Shown piece by piece: positions 32,248-41,702 of a stretch of DNA of 64,000 bases. Every line of letters begins with the position of its first letter. Position 1 is the first letter of the stretch. The stretch lies in the NCBI GenBank assembly GCA_018660305.1, contig JABJKO010000002.1, positions 1-64,000 on the forward strand, in the 5' to 3' direction. This DNA is from Rhodospirillaceae bacterium (GTDB taxonomy: Bacteria > Pseudomonadota > Alphaproteobacteria > MPNO01 > UBA2964). Under the pieces are notes generated by a model. That model saw only the letters and a program-made list of their open reading frames with translations, had not been told where the DNA came from and made no database searches. Made by a program: the position numbers and the translations under genes.

Positions 32248-33380
32248 GACCGCGATGGCAGCACGCCGCCCCAGACGTCGGTGGCCACATCGACCACCAG
32301 GGACAGTTTGGCAATCTGGTCATCGATGGTGATGGGGTTGCCTTTATCCCGGCTGGCGAAACCGCATTGCGGGCTGAGGCAGAGGCGCTCCAGCGGGACC
32401 AGCTTGGCGGCTTCGTCGATGCGGCGCTTCAAATCGTCCTTTTCTTCGAGGCTTCCTGTCTTGGTGCTGATCAGGCCCAGCACCACGATTTTGTCGTCGG
32501 TGACATAGCGCAGCGGCGCGAAGTCGCCGGCCCGTGGCGTGTCGTATTCCATGAACAGCGCATCCGCCTTGAGCCCGCCGAAGACGATCTCGGCGATGGC
32601 GTCATAGCCGCCCTCGGCGACCCAACGTCCCATGCTGTTGCCGCGGCAGAAATGCACGGCGACGGTCATATCGTCAGGTCGCCCGTCGATGATGCGGTTG
32701 ATCAGATCCACATAGAGCGCCGACAAGTCTTTGTAATCGTCGCCCCGCGCGGTCAATGCGGCCCGTATGTTTTCGTCGCACATATAGGCCTGAATGACTT
32801 CGTCGAACTGGACATAGGTGGCGCCCATGGCACCCAGTTCGGCCAGTTCCTCACGGTAGATGCGCACCAGATCGTCAAGATAGTCTTCCGGATCCGAATA
32901 GGCGGCTTTTTCTGGATGGCGATAGAAGAAATGATAGGACGGTGCCGGCAGGGCTATTTTCGGCGTCCGGTCGGTGCGCGGCCGGAGGAACTCGAATTCA
33001 TGGGTCGCGATACCGCGATTACGGGCCAGCTTGGCGATTGCCAGGGGTGCGTCGCCCAATGGGTGTGAATGTCCGGTCTCATCCCGGGCGGCCCAGATAG
33101 GGTCCTGCGGCACTGTGGTGAAACCGTCGACGCGGCTCACCACAGGCGAGCGAAAGGAGGCGCGGCGAAACTCACCATCGGTGACCGATTGCAGACCAAC
33201 CTTTTCTTGTAACGAAATAACATTGGGGATGTGCCGGTCTTCGAGCGCGCGGAGGTCATCAACGGTCGGTTTTTCCGGTCCCTCAGCGTACCGCGCATCC
33301 AGCAGTTCCTCGGGGCGCAGCAGACTACCCACGTGATCGGCGCGAAAAGGTGGTTTTGACAAGGCCGGAATCGACATCAT
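32244..33380 (-). CDS. MetE C-terminal-like zinc methyltransferase, 378 aa
   Basis: ATG 33380 (first of two ATGs, with AGGGG upstream) gives 378 residues. DHVGSLLRPEELLDAR and VTDGEFRRASF are hallmark motifs of single-barrel MetE-like proteins of the YxjG/YxjH kind. The zinc site is intact: VAVHFCRGNSMG (HxC), FMEYDTPRAGDF (Glu) and LSPQCGFAS (Cys). The length is close to epoxyalkane:coenzyme M transferase (about 377). The thiol acceptor is unknown; homocysteine is the default guess. It is a diverged paralog of the gene at 30330. Confidence 0.88.
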   Translation of the reverse strand: MMSIPALSKPPFRADHVGSLLRPEELLDARYAEGPEKPTVDDLRALEDRHIPNVISLQEKVGLQSVTDGEFRRASFRSPVVSRVDGFTTVPQDPIWAARDETGHSHPLGDAPLAIAKLARNRGIATHEFEFLRPRTDRTPKIALPAPSYHFFYRHPEKAAYSDPEDYLDDLVRIYREELAELGAMGATYVQFDEVIQAYMCDENIRAALTARGDDYKDLSALYVDLINRIIDGRPDDMTVAVHFCRGNSMGRWVAEGGYDAIAEIVFGGLKADALFMEYDTPRAGDFAPLRYVTDDKIVVLGLISTKTGSLEEKDDLKRRIDEAAKLVPLERLCLSPQCGFASRDKGNPITIDDQIAKLSLVVDVATDVWGGVLPSRS

Positions 33381-33537
33381 GGGTCCCCTGTGATTGCCGC
33401 TCTTATCAAGTACGGATTTAATCCCTGCGTCAAATTGACGGTTGGCAAGTTGATCTCGTGCGTTACTATCGGCGCTTGTGTTCCGCCGCATGGGCTGTAG
33501 GGCGGGCAACAAAAATTCATAAGGGAGTTTGGAGATT

Positions 33538-34743
33538 ATGAGGATGAAGAAAACTTTGATTCTTGCGGCATCCGCTCTGGCGCTGACTGTGGCCGCGCCA
33601 CAGGCGATGGCGGCCAAGGCGAAAAAGATCAAGATCGGTTTCGTGACGACGCTTTCGGGCGGCGCGGGTGTTATCGGAAAGGATATGCGGAACTCTGTCC
33701 GTATCGCGCTGGATCATCTCGGCGACAAGATGGGTGGTATCCCCGTCGAGGTCCTGTTCGAAGACGATCAGGTCAAACCGGAAATCGGCAAGCAGAAAAC
33801 CGAAAAACTGCTGCACAAGGACAAGGTCGACATCATGTCGGGCTATATCTGGTCGCATGTGGCACTAGCGTCGCGCAACAGCGTGGTCAAAGCAGGCAAG
33901 TTCCTGATTATTTCCAACGCCGGCACGTCGAAGATCGCCGGACGTCTTTGTCACAAGAATATTTTCTCCACCTCATGGCAGAATGATCAGGTGCCCATGG
34001 CGTTGGGAGAGGTGCTGAACAAGCGCGGCGTCAAAAGCGTCTATATCGTGGCGCCAAACTATGCGGCGGGCCGCGACATGGTGGCCGGTTTTGAGCGGAC
34101 CTTCAAAGGCAAGGTGCTGGGCAAGGATCTGACCAAATGGCCATCCCAGCTCGATTTTTCGGCGGAACTCGCCAAGGCGCGGGCCTCCAAGGCGGATGGC
34201 GTGTTCATTTTCTTCCCCGGACGGGCCACCAACGCGTTCATGCGCCAATATGCGCAGGCCGGTCTGACCAAGACACCGCTCTATACGGTGTTCAGCGTCG
34301 ATTCGCTGAGCCTGCCGAAGTTGCAGCAGGCCAAGCTGACCAATGTGCTGGGGACCTATTCCACCCAATTCTGGTCACCTGATCTCGATACGCCGGTGAG
34401 CAAGCGGTTTGTCGCCGATTATCGCAAGAAGTTCGGCTCCTACCCGTCTCACTATGGGGCCCAGAGCTATGATTCGATCATGCTGATCGATAGTGCCGTG
34501 CGGGCGGTGAACGGTGATCTGAAGAAGATGGACGCCATGCGGGCCGCATTCCGCAAAGCCAATTATGGCTCGGTGCGTGGCAAATATGTCTATGGCAATA
34601 ACCACTTCCCGATCCAGGATTTCTATCTGCGCCAAGTGGTCGCCGATGCCAACGGCAACTGGACGACCAAGATCTCTCAGAAGGTCTATAGCGACCATCA
34701 GGACGTCTATCATTCCAAGTGCAAAATGAAGAAGACCTGGTAA
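33538..34743 (+). CDS. Branched-chain-type ABC transporter substrate-binding protein (LivK family)
   Basis: ATG 33538 is used (401 residues); ATG 33544, six bases later with GGAG better spaced, is as likely. A signal peptide ends at QAMA-A. The Peripla_BP_6 pattern is clear: KIKIGFVTTLSGGAGVIGKDMRNSVRIALDHL, QVKPEIGKQKTEKLL and FSTSWQNDQVPMALGE. Binding proteins of this type take branched-chain amino acids but also benzoates and other aromatic acids. It leads a complete livKHMGF-type operon next to the catabolic island, so an aromatic or amide substrate is plausible. Confidence 0.92.
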   Translation: MRMKKTLILAASALALTVAAPQAMAAKAKKIKIGFVTTLSGGAGVIGKDMRNSVRIALDHLGDKMGGIPVEVLFEDDQVKPEIGKQKTEKLLHKDKVDIMSGYIWSHVALASRNSVVKAGKFLIISNAGTSKIAGRLCHKNIFSTSWQNDQVPMALGEVLNKRGVKSVYIVAPNYAAGRDMVAGFERTFKGKVLGKDLTKWPSQLDFSAELAKARASKADGVFIFFPGRATNAFMRQYAQAGLTKTPLYTVFSVDSLSLPKLQQAKLTNVLGTYSTQFWSPDLDTPVSKRFVADYRKKFGSYPSHYGAQSYDSIMLIDSAVRAVNGDLKKMDAMRAAFRKANYGSVRGKYVYGNNHFPIQDFYLRQVVADANGNWTTKISQKVYSDHQDVYHSKCKMKKTW

Positions 34744-34763
34744 GACGGATCTTAAAGCCGGGT

Positions 34764-34790
34764 ACGGGGGCGTGTGATGCGCCTCCGTTT
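34764..34790 (+). promoter_or_regulatory. Hairpin between livK-like and livH-like genes
   Basis: ACGGGGGCG (34764-34772), loop TGTGATG and CGCCTCCGT (34780-34788) form a nine-pair stem with one G-T pair and only TTT after it. It is probably an attenuator or 3'-end protector that keeps the binding protein more abundant than the membrane parts. Confidence 0.6.
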
Positions 34791-34813
34791 CCGCATCTGG
34801 TCCCAATGCATTC

Positions 34814-35737
34814 ATGATCGAAGCAACGCTTCTCTTTGAACAGCTCTTTAACGGGATCCAGTTTGGAATCCTTCTGTTCCTGCTTGCCGCTGGCCTGACG
34901 CTGGTTTTCGGCATTATGGATCTGATGAATTTGGCGCACGGGTCGCTCTATATGATGGGCGCCTATTTCGCGGCGACGGTCACCCGCGCCACCGATTCCT
35001 TCATGCTGGGAATAGCCGTCGCGCTACCGGCGACGTTGCTGCTCGGGATACTGCTCGAGATCGTGGTCCTGCGGCGGCTCTATGACCGCGGCCATCTCGA
35101 TCAGGTGCTGGCCACCTTTGGCATGATCCTGTTTTTCAATGAGCTGGTGCGGCTTATATGGGGCCCGGACGGCATCGAGATCGTCCTGCCGGCCTTCCTG
35201 AACCAGACCGTGGATGCGTGGGGTGTGCCGCTGCCCATGTATCGTATCGTGGTGATCGGTGTCGGCCTGCTGGTTGCGGCCTTTCTCTATGTCCTGGTTA
35301 CCAAGACGCGCATCGGCATGTTGATCCGCGCCGGCGCGTCGAACCGCGAAATGGTCGGCGCGCTGGGCATCGATATCAAGCGGGTCTTTACGCTGGTCTT
35401 CGGATTGGGGGCGGCGCTGGCAGCGCTGGCGGGTGCGCTGGCCGGGCCCCTCTTCGCCGTCACCATCGGCATGGGCGAGCATATTCTGATCCAGGTGCTG
35501 GTGGTGATCGTGATTGGCGGTATCGGTTCCATCAAGGGCGCCTTCGTGGGTGCGCTGCTGATCGGTGTAATGGATATTCTCGGACGATCGTTCCTCGATA
35601 CGTTCTTCAAGCTGTTTCTGCCGGTCAATACGGCGGAAACCGCGGCCCCGGCGGCGGCTTCCATGCTGATCTATATCCTGATGGCTCTGGTGCTTTTTTT
35701 CCGTCCCCAGGGGCTTTTCCCGGCACGCACCGGCTAG
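34814..35737 (+). CDS. Branched-chain-type ABC transporter permease (LivH)
   Basis: A 307-residue inner-membrane permease with about eight segments. LFNGIQFGILLFLLAAGLTLVFGIMDLMNLAHGSLYM at the N-terminus and GAGALAGPLF-like and VVIGGIGSIKGAFVGALLIG stretches are standard for LivH, the last being the ATPase-contact loop. The paired LivM gene starts 3 bases after its stop. Confidence 0.94.
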   Translation: MIEATLLFEQLFNGIQFGILLFLLAAGLTLVFGIMDLMNLAHGSLYMMGAYFAATVTRATDSFMLGIAVALPATLLLGILLEIVVLRRLYDRGHLDQVLATFGMILFFNELVRLIWGPDGIEIVLPAFLNQTVDAWGVPLPMYRIVVIGVGLLVAAFLYVLVTKTRIGMLIRAGASNREMVGALGIDIKRVFTLVFGLGAALAALAGALAGPLFAVTIGMGEHILIQVLVVIVIGGIGSIKGAFVGALLIGVMDILGRSFLDTFFKLFLPVNTAETAAPAAASMLIYILMALVLFFRPQGLFPARTG

Positions 35738-35740
35738 ATC

Positions 35741-36688
35741 ATGGGGAATCGCCGACAAATTGCCGTTGTCATCGTGGTCTTCGCGCTGCTCGCCCTTGTG
35801 CCGGCCTTCGCGGCCTGGACCGAGGTGCCGTTTTATACGGATCTCGGGCGCCGCATGATGATACTTGCCATTGGTGCCCTGTCCCTCAATCTGATCATGG
35901 GTTATGGCGGGATGATCAGTTTCGGTCATGCCGCCTATATCGGAGTGGGCGCTTACGTGGTGGGAATTTGCGCCGAACACGAAATCGTCAGCGGATTTAT
36001 CCAGTGGCCCTTGGCGCTTGCCGCCTCGGCGCTGTTTGCCCTGGTGTTTGGCGCCATCAGCCTGCGGACGCGCGGCGTCTATTTCATCATGATCACCCTG
36101 GCGCTGGCCCAGATGATGTATTTCCTCGGCGTCAGTCTGGACCGCTATGGCGGGGATGACGGCCTGCCCCTGGCGGAGCCCAGCGACTTCAGCGGTCTGG
36201 TGGATCTGAGCGATAAGAACAGCCTCTATTTTCTGGTGTTCGCCCTGTTGCTTCTTTGCCTGTGGATCAGCCGCCGGCTGGTCAATTCCCGGTTTGGCAT
36301 GGTGATTCAGGGCGCAAGGTCCAACGAAGCGCGCATGGAAGCCATCGGTTTTCCCACATACCGCTATAAGCTCGCGGCCTTTGTCATCGCCGGCACCATG
36401 GCCGGGCTGGCCGGTGCTCTGCTCGCCAACCACACCGATTTCGTCAATCCCGACATGATGCATTGGACCCGCTCCGGTGACCTGATCATCATGGTGCTGC
36501 TGGGAGGGATGGGCAGCCTGGTGGGGCCCATCGTCGGCGCGCTGGTGTTCATCCTGCTGGAGGAACTGCTGTCCGGCGTTACCGAATATTGGCAGCTCAT
36601 ATTCGGGCCGTTCCTGATCCTGGTGGTGCTGTTTGCCCGCGGCGGCCTGCTTGGATTCCTGGAGCGCAGGGGGGATAGCGATGGCTGA
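35741..36688 (+). CDS. Branched-chain-type ABC transporter permease (LivM)
   Basis: A 315-residue permease of the LivM type. ALSLNLIMGYGGMISFGHAAYIGVGAY, LRTRGVYFIMITLALAQMMYF and VLLGGMGSLVGPIVGALVFILLEE are the family blocks, with about nine membrane segments. It forms the heterodimeric channel with LivH. The following ATPase gene starts eight bases before its stop. Confidence 0.94.
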   Translation: MGNRRQIAVVIVVFALLALVPAFAAWTEVPFYTDLGRRMMILAIGALSLNLIMGYGGMISFGHAAYIGVGAYVVGICAEHEIVSGFIQWPLALAASALFALVFGAISLRTRGVYFIMITLALAQMMYFLGVSLDRYGGDDGLPLAEPSDFSGLVDLSDKNSLYFLVFALLLLCLWISRRLVNSRFGMVIQGARSNEARMEAIGFPTYRYKLAAFVIAGTMAGLAGALLANHTDFVNPDMMHWTRSGDLIIMVLLGGMGSLVGPIVGALVFILLEELLSGVTEYWQLIFGPFLILVVLFARGGLLGFLERRGDSDG

Positions 36689-37439
36689 CCCCATGCTGCT
36701 TGTTACGGGCCTGCGCAAAAGCTTTGGCGGGGTGGTCGCGACCGACAATCTGGATCTCGCGGTTACGGCCGGCGAGATTTATGCCGTGATCGGGCCCAAC
36801 GGTGCCGGTAAGACGACGCTGATAAACCAGCTGGCGGGCGCGCTGCGGGCTGATTCCGGGAGCATCACTTTCAACGGCCGCGATGTGACCCGTCTGGCGC
36901 CACCGGCCCGGGCGGCGCGCGGATTGGCGCGGACATTCCAGATTACCAGCATCTTTCATGAATTTACCGCCCTGGAAAATGTCGCCCTGGCGGTCCAGGC
37001 CCATGACGGGCATTCGTTTCGGTTCCTGCGCGCGGCGCGCGGTCAGGCGCGATTGCGGGATCCTGCACTGGCGGCCCTTGATCGGGTGGGGCTGGCAGAC
37101 CGTGCCAATGTCACCGCCCGCTTTCTGTCCCATGGTGAGCATCGCCAGCTTGAGATCGCCATGGCGCTGGCGACCAACCCGAAGATGCTGTTGCTTGATG
37201 AGCCCATGGCCGGGATGGGGCCCGATGAATCCCAGCGTATGGTGGAGATCCTTCAGTCGCTGAAGGGACATCAGACCATCCTGCTGATCGAACATGATAT
37301 GGATGCCGTCTTTGCACTGGCGGACCAGATAACCGTGCTGGTGTATGGAAGAGCCATCGCTACCGGATCGGCCCATGAGATTCGTGCCAATGCGGAAGTG
37401 CGTACCGCCTATCTCGGTGCGGAAGAGGGGGCGGTCTGA
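36681..37439 (+). CDS. Branched-chain-type ABC transporter ATP-binding protein (LivG)
   Basis: ATG 36681 gives 252 residues. Walker A GPNGAGKTTL (about 39-48), LARTFQITSIFHEFTALENV typical of LivG, and Walker B MLLLDEPMAGMGPDE are visible. The signature reads LSHGEHRQLEIAMAL in place of canonical LSGGQ; His at this position is common in LivG. It pairs with LivF to power import. Confidence 0.93.
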   Translation: MADPMLLVTGLRKSFGGVVATDNLDLAVTAGEIYAVIGPNGAGKTTLINQLAGALRADSGSITFNGRDVTRLAPPARAARGLARTFQITSIFHEFTALENVALAVQAHDGHSFRFLRAARGQARLRDPALAALDRVGLADRANVTARFLSHGEHRQLEIAMALATNPKMLLLDEPMAGMGPDESQRMVEILQSLKGHQTILLIEHDMDAVFALADQITVLVYGRAIATGSAHEIRANAEVRTAYLGAEEGAV

Positions 37440-38140
37440 TGCTGCGCGTGGACGGCATCGACACCGCCTATGGCACCAGCCAGGTGCTGTTTGGCATGTC
37501 GCTTACCGTCGAGGCCGGCGAGGTGGTGACACTGATGGGCCGCAATGGCATGGGCAAGACCACCACGATCCGCTCGATCATGGGTCTGCTCTCCCCAAAA
37601 GAGGGTGTCATCTCGTTCGAGGGCCGGACGATCACCGGCCTGCCACCCTATCGAATTGCCAAATTCGGAATTGGTTTGGTGCCGGAAGGACGCCAGATTT
37701 TTCCAAACCTGACGGTTCGGGAAAATCTGATCGCGACCGCGCACAATGATTTAGGCGCCACTGAGCCCTGGACTCTGGAGCGCGTGCTCGATCGGTTTCC
37801 CTCGCTGGTCGCGCGGATCGATGGGATGGGAACTGAGTTATCCGGCGGCGAACAGCAGATGCTGGCCATTGGCCGCGCCCTGATGACTAACCCCAGGCTG
37901 TTAATCCTCGATGAGGCGACCGAAGGTCTTGCCCCGCAGATCAGAACCGAAATCTGGCGTTGTCTCTCCGATCTCAAAAAACAGGGGCAGGCCATCCTGG
38001 TGATCGATAAGAACGTCGCGGCGCTGACTCAAATCGCCGACCGGCACTATATGATCGAAAAGGGCCAGGTGGTGTGGTCGGGAAGTTCCTCCGAGCTAAA
38101 AGCGCAGCCCGATATTCAACACCAGTATCTCGGCGTATAG
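37439..38140 (+). CDS. Branched-chain-type ABC transporter ATP-binding protein (LivF)
   Basis: A 233-residue ATPase. DTAYGTSQVLFGMSLTVEAGEVVTLMGRNGMGKTTTIRSIMGL has Walker A, GLVPEGRQIFPNLTVRENL is the LivF hallmark, LSGGEQQMLAIGRAL the signature and LLILDEATEGLAP Walker B. It overlaps LivG by one base (TGATG) and ends the operon. No plus-strand T-rich terminator follows; the hairpin downstream is oriented for the opposite strand. Confidence 0.94.
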   Translation: MLRVDGIDTAYGTSQVLFGMSLTVEAGEVVTLMGRNGMGKTTTIRSIMGLLSPKEGVISFEGRTITGLPPYRIAKFGIGLVPEGRQIFPNLTVRENLIATAHNDLGATEPWTLERVLDRFPSLVARIDGMGTELSGGEQQMLAIGRALMTNPRLLILDEATEGLAPQIRTEIWRCLSDLKKQGQAILVIDKNVAALTQIADRHYMIEKGQVVWSGSSSELKAQPDIQHQYLGV

Positions 38141-38142
38141 AT

Positions 38143-38176
38143 AAAAAAAAGAGGCGCCCCGTTTCGGGGGCGCCTC
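38143..38176 (-). terminator. Rho-independent terminator for the minus-strand dctP
   Basis: GAGGCGCCCC (38151-38160), loop GTTTCG and GGGGCGCCTC (38167-38176) form a perfect ten-pair stem. On the minus strand it is followed by eight T residues (38143-38150 on plus are A), so it terminates the dctP gene at 38198. It lacks a U-tract in the plus direction. Confidence 0.9.
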
Positions 38177-38197
38177 GGTAACTGACCGCGTGAACGC

Positions 38198-39190
38198 CTA
38201 TTCAAGAAGCGTTTTGCGCAGTTGCTTAAACATGTCGGCGGGAATCTTTTTCTTGGCTGCTTCCCAGGTCACATTATAGACCGTGTCTGTGAAGGCAGCG
38301 GCTTCCGCGCCCTTGAGCGTGATCAGTTTGACGCCGGCATTCGCCAGTTTCTTGGTGTCTTCCGCACCGATCTTACCGTAGTGGGGTACACTGTCTCTCT
38401 CGAACTTGATGCCCGCCTGTTTCATGGCGTTTTGCTGTTTGTTGGTCAGCTTGTTAAAGACGTCGAGATTGACGATGACCAGAGAAGACGTCCGCCAGAA
38501 ACCAGGTCCGACCCGGTATTTGACAAACTCGTGCCAGCCGTAACGGAAGATGTTTCCTTCCGGCCAGGCCAGTCCTCTGACCAGCTTACGCTGCAGTGAC
38601 GTATAGACATCGCCCGGTGAAATATTGATCGGACGGGCGCCCATCGCCTTCATGAACGGATGATAGAGGGCCGTTGAGCGCATGGTATAGCCACTCAGAT
38701 CGAGACCGGTCTTGGTGTTGGTCCGCGGCTTGTCCACCAGATAGACGTGGAACTTGGTCACGCCTTTCATCGGATGGGCGATGATCTGCGCGTTGAGATT
38801 TTCCTTCCAGCACTTCTCAAGGACTTCCCAACCGCCATTGGAGCGGATCGTGTCCATGTTGTTTTTGGCCAGGGCCACCACCCGTGCACAGGGGACGAGG
38901 CCTGAATAATAGCCGCTGGGACCGAAATGCATGTCGATGACGCCGCGCTTCAGGGCTGCGCCCTGCTTGCGGTTGGGGATGACTTCCGGACCGCCCTTGT
39001 AGTTGAGGGAAATACCATTATCCGCCTTATGAACGGGGTCATGATATAGGTCCATATAAGTCGTGGTCTGTTTGTCCGTCCTGACAAGACTTGTCGCGAC
39101 GCTGAGCGTCGCCGCATGCGCGGTTGAAACAATAAACGCAGCGGCTGTCATGCCCACGAGGGCTGCTGCTAATGTCTTTTTACGTGGCAT
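38198..39190 (-). CDS. TRAP transporter solute-binding protein (DctP family), diverged copy 3
   Basis: ATG 39190 with GGGAGG about 10 bases upstream gives 330 residues. A signal peptide (RKKTLAAALVGMTAAAFIVSTAHA) is followed by a DctP fold: LNYKGGPEVIPNRKQGAALKRGVIDM, then GYTMRSTALYHPFMKAMGAR with the carboxylate-binding Arg, and LVRGLAWPEGNIFRYG. It is related to, but clearly diverged from, copies 1 and 2. It is divergent from two tandem DctQM pairs across 668 bases and is their likely binding protein. Confidence 0.92.
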   Translation of the reverse strand: MPRKKTLAAALVGMTAAAFIVSTAHAATLSVATSLVRTDKQTTTYMDLYHDPVHKADNGISLNYKGGPEVIPNRKQGAALKRGVIDMHFGPSGYYSGLVPCARVVALAKNNMDTIRSNGGWEVLEKCWKENLNAQIIAHPMKGVTKFHVYLVDKPRTNTKTGLDLSGYTMRSTALYHPFMKAMGARPINISPGDVYTSLQRKLVRGLAWPEGNIFRYGWHEFVKYRVGPGFWRTSSLVIVNLDVFNKLTNKQQNAMKQAGIKFERDSVPHYGKIGAEDTKKLANAGVKLITLKGAEAAAFTDTVYNVTWEAAKKKIPADMFKQLRKTLLE

Positions 39191-39858
39191 TGGATAGTAC
39201 CTCCCTTTTGCCCGTTTTAACGATCGACTTAATGTGGCTAATCCAGTCATTGATGCGCCATTCAGTCATGAAATTCGCAAAACAATAAAGTCGTTTCCAC
39301 GAATTACGGTAACGATGACATTACGGCACGAACTTCGCAATGCAAAGTGGCCGAAATGCGGCAATTTTTGGGCCGTTGGGTGTGAAATCCTCTTTTAGCT
39401 GATGGTTTACCCGAGGAACAGTACGCTTTAGGCAGCGGTCATCGGCGCGCTTTAAATAGTTCCGCGGTTCAGAAGACGCCGCGCACTTCTTCGCCGATCG
39501 CTGGCGATAAGGGCACAATACCGATAGTCAACGGCTTTCCCAGGCTGCATGAACGGTTGTTCCTGTGAAATTTTGAATGTTGGGCGGTACGGCGGTCTGC
39601 ATCCATAGACCGGTGTGAACGATGGTTGGCGCGTGGCTCGGGATTGTGATAGGAACGTCATAGCGCCAAATTAAGGCGCATAAAAAATGAGAAAAACCCG
39701 GGCCATCCAGAAATAGGCTTCGGGACACTTCAGGGGGATGAAAGTCAATTTCGGCTTTGTTTTCTTTTTCACAGGACTCCGAAATGCGAGTGGCATGTCC
39801 GGCCGGGTACGCACCTTAAGGGGTGACCGGCAGGGCTGGGCAGAAAGGACGTTGGACG
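39191..39858. other. 668-base intergenic region between dctP copy 3 and tandem dctQM
   Basis: No supported gene: frames of 65-70 codons here have no good ribosome-binding site, recognisable motif or matching codon pattern. It must hold the divergent promoters of dctP3 and the dctQM block. A T/C-rich stretch (about 39760-39772) and several AT-rich patches are seen but no clear consensus promoter. It is long enough for a small RNA or a regulator operator array. Confidence 0.5.
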
Positions 39859-40371
39859 GTGAGTGTACTCGTTAAATTATATAATCATTTGCTTCATGGC
39901 ATGGCCATCGGCGCCGGCATTGCAATTTCTACGGCCACGGCGTTAATTATCATCGACGTGCTGATGCGCATTTCAGGTCTCCAGCCTCTGCTTTTCGTGC
40001 TGACGGTTGTCGAATATATCCTGCTCTATTTCACCATGCTGGCAGCCCCTTATTTGCTGCGCATCAAAGGGCATGTGTTTATCGATGCCGTAACCCAGTT
40101 TATGCCGCCTGCCGTCAAGAAGGTCATCGCCAAGGCCGTCTATCTGGCGTGCTTCATCGCCTGCTGCATCTACGGTTACCAGCTGGTCAATTTGTTGGTT
40201 GAGGCCATTCAATCCGGTGAAATCGATATGCGGAGCATGGAAATCCCGGCCTGGATCCTGTTTGTGCCCATGCCGCTTTGTTTCTTTATGTGCGCGGTGG
40301 AGTTCGTCCGCTATCTGATCGGTATCGATGACATGTACTCCCAGGATCTTATCGAAAGGGAGAATGTCTGA
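39859..40371 (+). CDS. TRAP transporter small permease (DctQ), first of tandem pair
   Basis: GTG 39859 is preferred, with AAAGGA about 11 bases upstream, giving 170 residues; a GTG at 39823 would add twelve. Four membrane segments and VVEYILLYFTMLAAPYLLRIKGHVFIDAV identify DctQ. Its stop overlaps the dctM start by one base. It is closely similar to the DctQ at 41746. Confidence 0.9.
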   Translation: MSVLVKLYNHLLHGMAIGAGIAISTATALIIIDVLMRISGLQPLLFVLTVVEYILLYFTMLAAPYLLRIKGHVFIDAVTQFMPPAVKKVIAKAVYLACFIACCIYGYQLVNLLVEAIQSGEIDMRSMEIPAWILFVPMPLCFFMCAVEFVRYLIGIDDMYSQDLIERENV

Positions 40372-41681
40372 TGGAATGGTATTGGGCTCTTTGCACCCTC
40401 ATCGGGATGGTGATTTTCTTCATGGCGATGGGCGTGCCCGTCGCGTTCACCTTCATTCTGACCAACATCATCGGCGTCTTGATTTTCTATGGCACCGTGA
40501 CCGGCTGGACGCAGATCGCCGATAATTCGACCCAGCTGATCACCCGCTTCACTCTGGGGCCGGTGCCTATCTTCATTATGATGGGCGCGTTGTTTTTTCA
40601 CACGGGGTTGGCAATCAGAGTGTTTGACGGGCTCGACGTGCTGTTCGGCAAATTGCCGGGCCGCCTCTGTTTTCTGACCGTCGCCGGTGGTGCCATGTTC
40701 TCCACTCTCACCGGATCCAGCATGGCCAATACGGCGATGCTGGGCTCCCTGATGGTGCCGGAAATGAAGAAGCGGGGTTATAACTCGCGCATGTCCATGG
40801 GGCCGATCCTCGGCACCGGTGGTCTCGCCATGATCATCCCGCCCTCGGCCCTTGGCGTGTTGCTGGCATCGGTGGCCAATATCGATGTGGGCCGTCTTTT
40901 GGTTGCCGGATTTTTACCGGGATTTGTTCTCGCCGGTCTCTATGCCATCATGATTTTCGGACAGCTCAAGCTCAATCCGGAATCAGCCCCCGCCTATGAA
41001 GTCGAAATGCCGCCCTGGAGCGAGCGCATCAAGATCATCTGCGTCAACATTCTGCCCATGAGTCTTGTCGTTTTCATGGTCATTGGCTTTATCATTTTGG
41101 GCTGGGCAACACCGACCGAGGCCGCGGCCTTTGGCGTCTTTGGGGTGTTTATCCTCGCGGTCTTGTTCCGCGCCCTGACTTTCAAGGCGATCTATACCGC
41201 CGTGGAGGCGACAGTGAAGGTCGGCGCCATGGTGTTCTTTATCATCATGAGCTCCACGGTCTTCAGTCAGCTTCTGGCGTTTTCCGGTGCCAGCGCCGGG
41301 CTTTTAAAGTGGGCCGCCAGCTTCGACGTGTCCAAATATACAGTTCTGCTGCTCATGTTTGTCATTTTGATCGCGCTCGGTATGTTCATGGATGCGACAT
41401 CCATGATGCTGATTACCGTGCCGATCTTTTTTCCGCTGGCGGAAGCGCTCGGATTCGACCTGATCTGGTTCGGGCTGTTCGTCCTGATGACATTCGAGAT
41501 GGCGGGGACAACGCCACCCTTTGGCTTATTACTCTACGTAATGTTAGGGGTGGCGCCCAAGGGAACCACGCTCTACCAGGTGGCCTCCGCGGCCTTTCCG
41601 TTCCTGGTGTGCGATGCGATCCTGATCTTGATGCTGATCCAATGGCCAGCCATAGCACTTTATCTGCCGAGCCTGATGTAA
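40371..41681 (+). CDS. TRAP transporter large permease (DctM), first of tandem pair
   Basis: A 436-residue DctM with the repeat signatures GSSMANTAMLGSLMVPEMKKRGYN, GPILGTGGLAMIIPPSALGVLLASVANIDVGRLL and FMDATSMMLITVPIFFPLAEALGFD. It has 11-12 membrane segments. It is nearly the same as the DctM at 42262 over long stretches, indicating a tandem duplication of the QM unit. Confidence 0.94.
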   Translation: MEWYWALCTLIGMVIFFMAMGVPVAFTFILTNIIGVLIFYGTVTGWTQIADNSTQLITRFTLGPVPIFIMMGALFFHTGLAIRVFDGLDVLFGKLPGRLCFLTVAGGAMFSTLTGSSMANTAMLGSLMVPEMKKRGYNSRMSMGPILGTGGLAMIIPPSALGVLLASVANIDVGRLLVAGFLPGFVLAGLYAIMIFGQLKLNPESAPAYEVEMPPWSERIKIICVNILPMSLVVFMVIGFIILGWATPTEAAAFGVFGVFILAVLFRALTFKAIYTAVEATVKVGAMVFFIIMSSTVFSQLLAFSGASAGLLKWAASFDVSKYTVLLLMFVILIALGMFMDATSMMLITVPIFFPLAEALGFDLIWFGLFVLMTFEMAGTTPPFGLLLYVMLGVAPKGTTLYQVASAAFPFLVCDAILILMLIQWPAIALYLPSLM

Positions 41682-41702
41682 CGCAAACTTCCGGCAAAGA
41701 GG

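Noticed and set aside
35024..36748. 574-codon minus-strand frame across the liv permease genes
   Set aside because: It is antisense to livH and livM and its His/Gln/Asp-rich translation is the reverse-complement pattern of membrane-protein codons.
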